This document shows positions 61,333 to 64,000 of a DNA stretch of 64,000 nucleotides, in pieces. Source of the DNA: an uncultured Rivibacter sp. (GTDB lineage: Bacteria > Pseudomonadota > Gammaproteobacteria > Burkholderiales > Burkholderiaceae). Both the position numbers and the translations under genes were made by a program. The notes under the pieces are model-generated. The model had not been told where the DNA came from and searched no databases. It saw nothing but the letters and a program-made list of their open reading frames with translations. The DNA lies in NCBI GenBank assembly GCA_946480925.1, contig CAMLLU010000013.1, positions 1 through 64,000 on the forward strand, given 5' to 3'. How positions within the stretch are numbered: the stretch's first letter is position 1; each line of letters opens with the position of its first letter.

Positions 61333-62262
61333 TCACACGCCATGGGGGCAAAGCGCGGCCCGCGCCCCGGGGCCCGCATCCCCCGATGCTGCGCGGCGGT
61401 GACCTCGAATGGCGCTGGGCGGGAAGCCGAAGCGGTCGCGAAAGCGCACCGCGAACTGCGAAGGCGTCTGGTAGCCCACCGCCAGCGCGATCTGCGTGAC
61501 CGGCTGCGCCGTCGATTGCAGCAGCGTGAGCGCGAAGGACATGCGTGCGTCGATCAGGATGGCGCTCAGGCTCGTGCCTTCGTCGGCCAGCTTGCGGCGC
61601 AGCGTCGGCTCGCTCATCGCGAAGGCCGAGGCCACCGCGGCGGCGCTCCAGTCGCGCGCGATGTCCTGCCCGAGCAGGCGCCGCACCTTGACCGTCATCG
61701 TCAACGCCTGGGCCTGCTCGAAGCGGCTGCCTTCCATGCCGATCCACAGCAGCAGCTCGCCCGCGCGATGGCGCGCGATGCCGGCCGGAACTGAGTCTTC
61801 CTGCACCGCCTGCGTTGCGCGGTGGAACGCATGAACGAACTCGGGTTGTGCGTGCGTGATGGGCAGTGCATGCCGGATCACCGGCAGGTGAGGGTGGGCA
61901 TCGGCATGTGCGGCGATGAGCGCGTCGTCCCACACCAGCCAGTGCGCACGGTAGCTGCCGTCTTCGGCAGGGCGGTTGGTGATGTCCACCGATTGCCCGC
62001 CCGCCAGCGCGATGGCCTCGCCGCTGCGGACGATGTATTCGCCGCCGCTCCAGCGCACAGCCTTGATGCCCCGTTCGACGAAGATCAGCAGCGGGTTCTC
62101 GATGAACAGGCGCTTGAACTCGAGGTCCTGCCGCTGCAGCACGTGAGCGGTGGTCCCCACGCCGGCGCGCGAGACGATGCGCGGCGTGCTGGAGCTGGAG
62201 GGCGATTCGCAGGCTGGTGGCATCTCGGAAGGGGCGTGCGACGTGAGCGCGGCGCGTTGCAC
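61333..62262 (-). CDS. AraC-family transcriptional regulator
   Basis: A 309-residue regulator with an N-terminal cupin-like sensor (FIENPLLIFVERGIKAVRWS, GEYIVRSGEAIALAGGQSVD) and a C-terminal AraC double HTH: WSAAAVASAFAMSEPTLRRK, LADEGTSLSAILIDARMSFA, and ITQIALAVGY-like VTQIALAVGYQTPSQFAVRF followed by RDRFGFPPSAIR. The ligand and targets are unknown; the adjacent PEBP gene 21 bases upstream on the same strand may be co-transcribed. The start is uncertain: GTG at 62262 or ATG at 62223 (MPPACES), neither with a good ribosome site. It is convergent with the outer-membrane gene, 10 bases apart. Confidence 0.87.
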   Translation of the reverse strand: MQRAALTSHAPSEMPPACESPSSSSTPRIVSRAGVGTTAHVLQRQDLEFKRLFIENPLLIFVERGIKAVRWSGGEYIVRSGEAIALAGGQSVDITNRPAEDGSYRAHWLVWDDALIAAHADAHPHLPVIRHALPITHAQPEFVHAFHRATQAVQEDSVPAGIARHRAGELLLWIGMEGSRFEQAQALTMTVKVRRLLGQDIARDWSAAAVASAFAMSEPTLRRKLADEGTSLSAILIDARMSFALTLLQSTAQPVTQIALAVGYQTPSQFAVRFRDRFGFPPSAIRGHRRAASGDAGPGARAALCPHGV

Positions 62263-62283
62263 TGTACGCGCCGCGTCGGGGTT

Positions 62284-62838
62284 TCAGCGGCTGCCCTTGA
62301 CGGTCAGCGTGGCCTTGCCCAGCGAGGCGCCCAGGGTCATGAAGCCCAGCATCGCCGGTGTCACCTGTTGCGGCAGGTCGAGCTTGTCCACCTTCAGCGC
62401 GTGCACGGTGATGACGTAGCGATGCGTCTGCCCGGCCGGCGGGCACAGCCCGGTGTAGCCCGGCGTGCCGCTGTCGCCGCGCACCGCAACAGCGCCCTCG
62501 GGCAGCGTGCCGCCCGTGCTGCCGGCGCCTTCCTTCAGCTCCGTCACGCTGGCCGGGATGTTGGCGACGACCCAGTGCCACCAGCCGGAGCCGGTGGGCG
62601 CGTCAGGGTCGTACATCGTCACGACGAAGCTTTTGGTGCCCTGCGGTGCGCCGCGCCAGGCGATCTGCGGTGAGACGTTCTGGCCCGTGCAGCCGAAGCC
62701 GTTGGCGAACTGCGCCTGCGTGAAGCGGCCTTCGCGAGGGTTCTCGCTCGTGAGCTTGAAGTCCTGGCAGTGCGCCGCGCCGCAGGCGAGGGCCAGCGCA
62801 AGGGAGGTGCTGGCGAGGAAGGAAGTCTTGTTGGGCAT
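62284..62838 (-). CDS. YbhB/YbcL family (PEBP/Raf-kinase-inhibitor-like) exported protein
   Basis: A 184-residue PEBP-fold protein with a signal peptide (FLASTSLALALACGAAHCQ). The anion-binding signature is complete: MYDPDAPTGSGWWHWVVANI, then GTPGYTGLCPPAGQTHRYVI, and LPQQVTPAMLGFM near the C-terminus. Bacterial members bind small anionic or phospholipid-like ligands, with no agreed physiological role. Upstream of the start at 62838 is a GAGCTC stretch on the minus strand. A 250-base gap to the divergent receptor gene at 63089 shows no further gene. Confidence 0.92.
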   Translation of the reverse strand: MPNKTSFLASTSLALALACGAAHCQDFKLTSENPREGRFTQAQFANGFGCTGQNVSPQIAWRGAPQGTKSFVVTMYDPDAPTGSGWWHWVVANIPASVTELKEGAGSTGGTLPEGAVAVRGDSGTPGYTGLCPPAGQTHRYVITVHALKVDKLDLPQQVTPAMLGFMTLGASLGKATLTVKGSR

Positions 62839-63088
62839 GTGAGCTCCGTTGAATGCCTGGAATGCTTGGGAAGGGTGGCGCCAGTGTGCTGACGGCCTCG
62901 TGGCGCCGCCGCTTCGAGCCGATCGAGTTTTGTTGCGATCCGCTCAACGTGAGCAAAGGCCACGCGTGGGCGAAGGCTGCCGCGGCGGCGGCACTTTTTG
63001 GCGTCGTGATCACCCTTCAGCTCGCGGCCAGGGAAACGTCATGGTTTGGTGATGTGTCATGACGGGCTGACTTCTAGAGTCGCGGCCC

Positions 63089-64000
63089 ATGCTGTCTCGC
63101 CGAACCTTCTCCCTCCAGGCCCTGACGGGCGCCCTTGCCACGGTCGCGAACCTGCCGCTGGTCCATGCACAACAAAGCGCCTCTGCGCCAAAGGCCACCG
63201 CACCGAGCCGATGGCGCATCGCGCAATCGGCCGCCTTGTCCGGGCCCCAGTCGGAAGTGGGGGTCGCTTTCGACGCCGGTGCGAAGGCGGTCTTCGAGGC
63301 AGTCAACGCCGCGGGCGGCGTCCACGGCAAGCCCATCGAGTTCGTCTCGGTGGATGACGGCTACGACGCCAACAAGGCGGTGCAGAACACCACGCAACTC
63401 CTCAGCGGCGGCGATGCACCGCTGGCGCTGTTCGGCTACACCGGCTCGGCCTGCACGAAGGCCGTGATGCCGATCGCCAAGGTGGCCGGTGTCGTGCTGT
63501 TCGCGCCCATCACCAGCAGCGACGTGCTGCAGGCCGAGAACCAGCCGCACGTCTTCTTCGTGCGCGGCACCCATTCGGACGAGATCACCAAGATCCTCCA
63601 GCACCTCACCACCATCGGCTCGCAGCGCATCGGCGTGTTCTATCCGAACGACGACTTCGGGCAGGGCAAGCTGGCGCTGGTGAAGGAATTCGCGAGCCGG
63701 CACAGGCTGCCTGAGCCGAAGGCCGTGGCCTGCGACCCGCAGTCTCCCGACATCCCCGCGGCCGCCAAGGCGCTGCTGCAAGGCGGTGACCTGCAGGCCG
63801 TGGTGCACCTCACGTCGTCGCAGGCCAGCGGCAGATTGCTCAAGGAGCTGAGCAGCTCCGGGGCCGCAGGCGTGGGCAAGCTGCACCACTACGGCATTTC
63901 CAACATCAGCGCGACCGATCTCGTGCGCGAGGCAGGCCGCGCGGCCTACGGCTTCGTGATCGCCAAGCGCACGCCCAACCCGGCGGGTTCCACGCCCATG
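63089..64000 (+). CDS. Branched-chain-amino-acid-type ABC receptor, runs off the window
   Basis: The first 304 codons of a type I periplasmic binding protein (Peripla_BP_6/LivJ group), open to the right edge. The signal peptide has a twin-arginine-like start (MLSRRTFSLQALTGALATVA). WRIAQSAALSGPQSEVGVAF and AGAKAVFEAVNAAGGVHGKP are the family N-terminal motifs, followed by FGYTGSACTKAVMPIAKVAG, FVRGTHSDEITKILQHLTTI and HHYGISNISATDLVREAGRA. About 80 C-terminal residues should lie beyond the window, judging from the truncated paralogue at 56536. Ligand unknown; no permease genes are visible. Confidence 0.88.
   Translation, partial: MLSRRTFSLQALTGALATVANLPLVHAQQSASAPKATAPSRWRIAQSAALSGPQSEVGVAFDAGAKAVFEAVNAAGGVHGKPIEFVSVDDGYDANKAVQNTTQLLSGGDAPLALFGYTGSACTKAVMPIAKVAGVVLFAPITSSDVLQAENQPHVFFVRGTHSDEITKILQHLTTIGSQRIGVFYPNDDFGQGKLALVKEFASRHRLPEPKAVACDPQSPDIPAAAKALLQGGDLQAVVHLTSSQASGRLLKELSSSGAAGVGKLHHYGISNISATDLVREAGRAAYGFVIAKRTPNPAGSTPM

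Overview
The window is GC-rich DNA (roughly two thirds G+C by eye) from a betaproteobacterium, most probably Burkholderiales. Markers are three Bug-type tripartite tricarboxylate receptors, the DUF3348/DUF802/DUF2894 cluster, a meta-cleavage (protocatechuate/gallate 4,5-type) lower pathway, a Gram-negative trimeric-type porin, and the style of the interspersed repeats. No rRNA, tRNA, CRISPR array, transposase or integrase was recognised. The right edge cuts a gene, and the left edge abuts a gene that loses its expected 3' end.

Layout. (1) 1-12.3 kb is a conflict/defence island with visibly lower GC and mixed codon use. It holds an ABC-three-component (ABC-3C) operon (nuclease-CTD, middle component, Rad50-like ATPase), a 2078-residue DUF4011 helicase-nuclease with a GreA/GreB-like tail, a divergent rmuC, and gene debris. 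(2) 12.3-17.4 kb is a toxin-type locus: a surface lipoprotein with three Ig-like domains and a C-terminal NucA/NucB nuclease, followed by a SUKH (SMI1/KNR4) immunity-type protein and a small lipoprotein. (3) 17.5-20.2 kb holds a hypothetical gene, a GFA protein, an azoreductase remnant with an intact palindromic operator, and an amino-acid-type binding protein. (4) 20.4-25.8 kb is a DUF3348-DUF802-OmpA/MotB-DUF2894 operon that looks like an ion-driven envelope motor with a long coiled-coil tail, plus two small genes. (5) 26-29.3 kb is an EF-G paralogue behind an elaborate leader (near-leaderless 13-residue ORF, competing hairpins, intrinsic terminator, second mini-ORF), then a nucleotidyltransferase. 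(6) 29.3-43.1 kb is a LysR regulator, a DUF3500 lipoprotein, a HupE protein, and an aromatic-acid catabolic cluster (ligJ, ligK, a DUF1932 dehydrogenase, ligI) with three Bug receptors, a porin, a metallo-beta-lactamase-fold hydrolase and interspersed repeats. (7) 43.1-44.5 kb is a divergent siderophore-interacting protein/MarR pair with two operator-like palindromes. (8) 44.5-50.5 kb is a type VI secretion effector cassette (44-residue ORF, DUF4123 adaptor, VasX/BTH_I2691-like effector, DUF6708 membrane protein) flanked by direct repeats of the 3' end of an efflux outer-membrane gene. (9) 50.5-56.3 kb is a complete RND tripartite efflux operon. (10) 56.5-64 kb holds a truncated and a full-length paralogue of a branched-chain-amino-acid-type receptor on either side of a TetR-controlled operon of four exported proteins, plus AraC and PEBP genes.

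How it fits together. LigI, LigJ and LigK would take 2-pyrone-4,6-dicarboxylate through oxalomesaconate and 4-carboxy-4-hydroxy-2-oxoadipate to pyruvate and oxaloacetate. The ring-cleavage enzymes are not in the window, while porin and Bug receptors suggest uptake of the acids. The ABC-3C/helicase block, the Ig-nuclease/SUKH pair and the T6SS cassette are three separate conflict systems, each next to broken or duplicated genes, which is the usual signature of accessory DNA.
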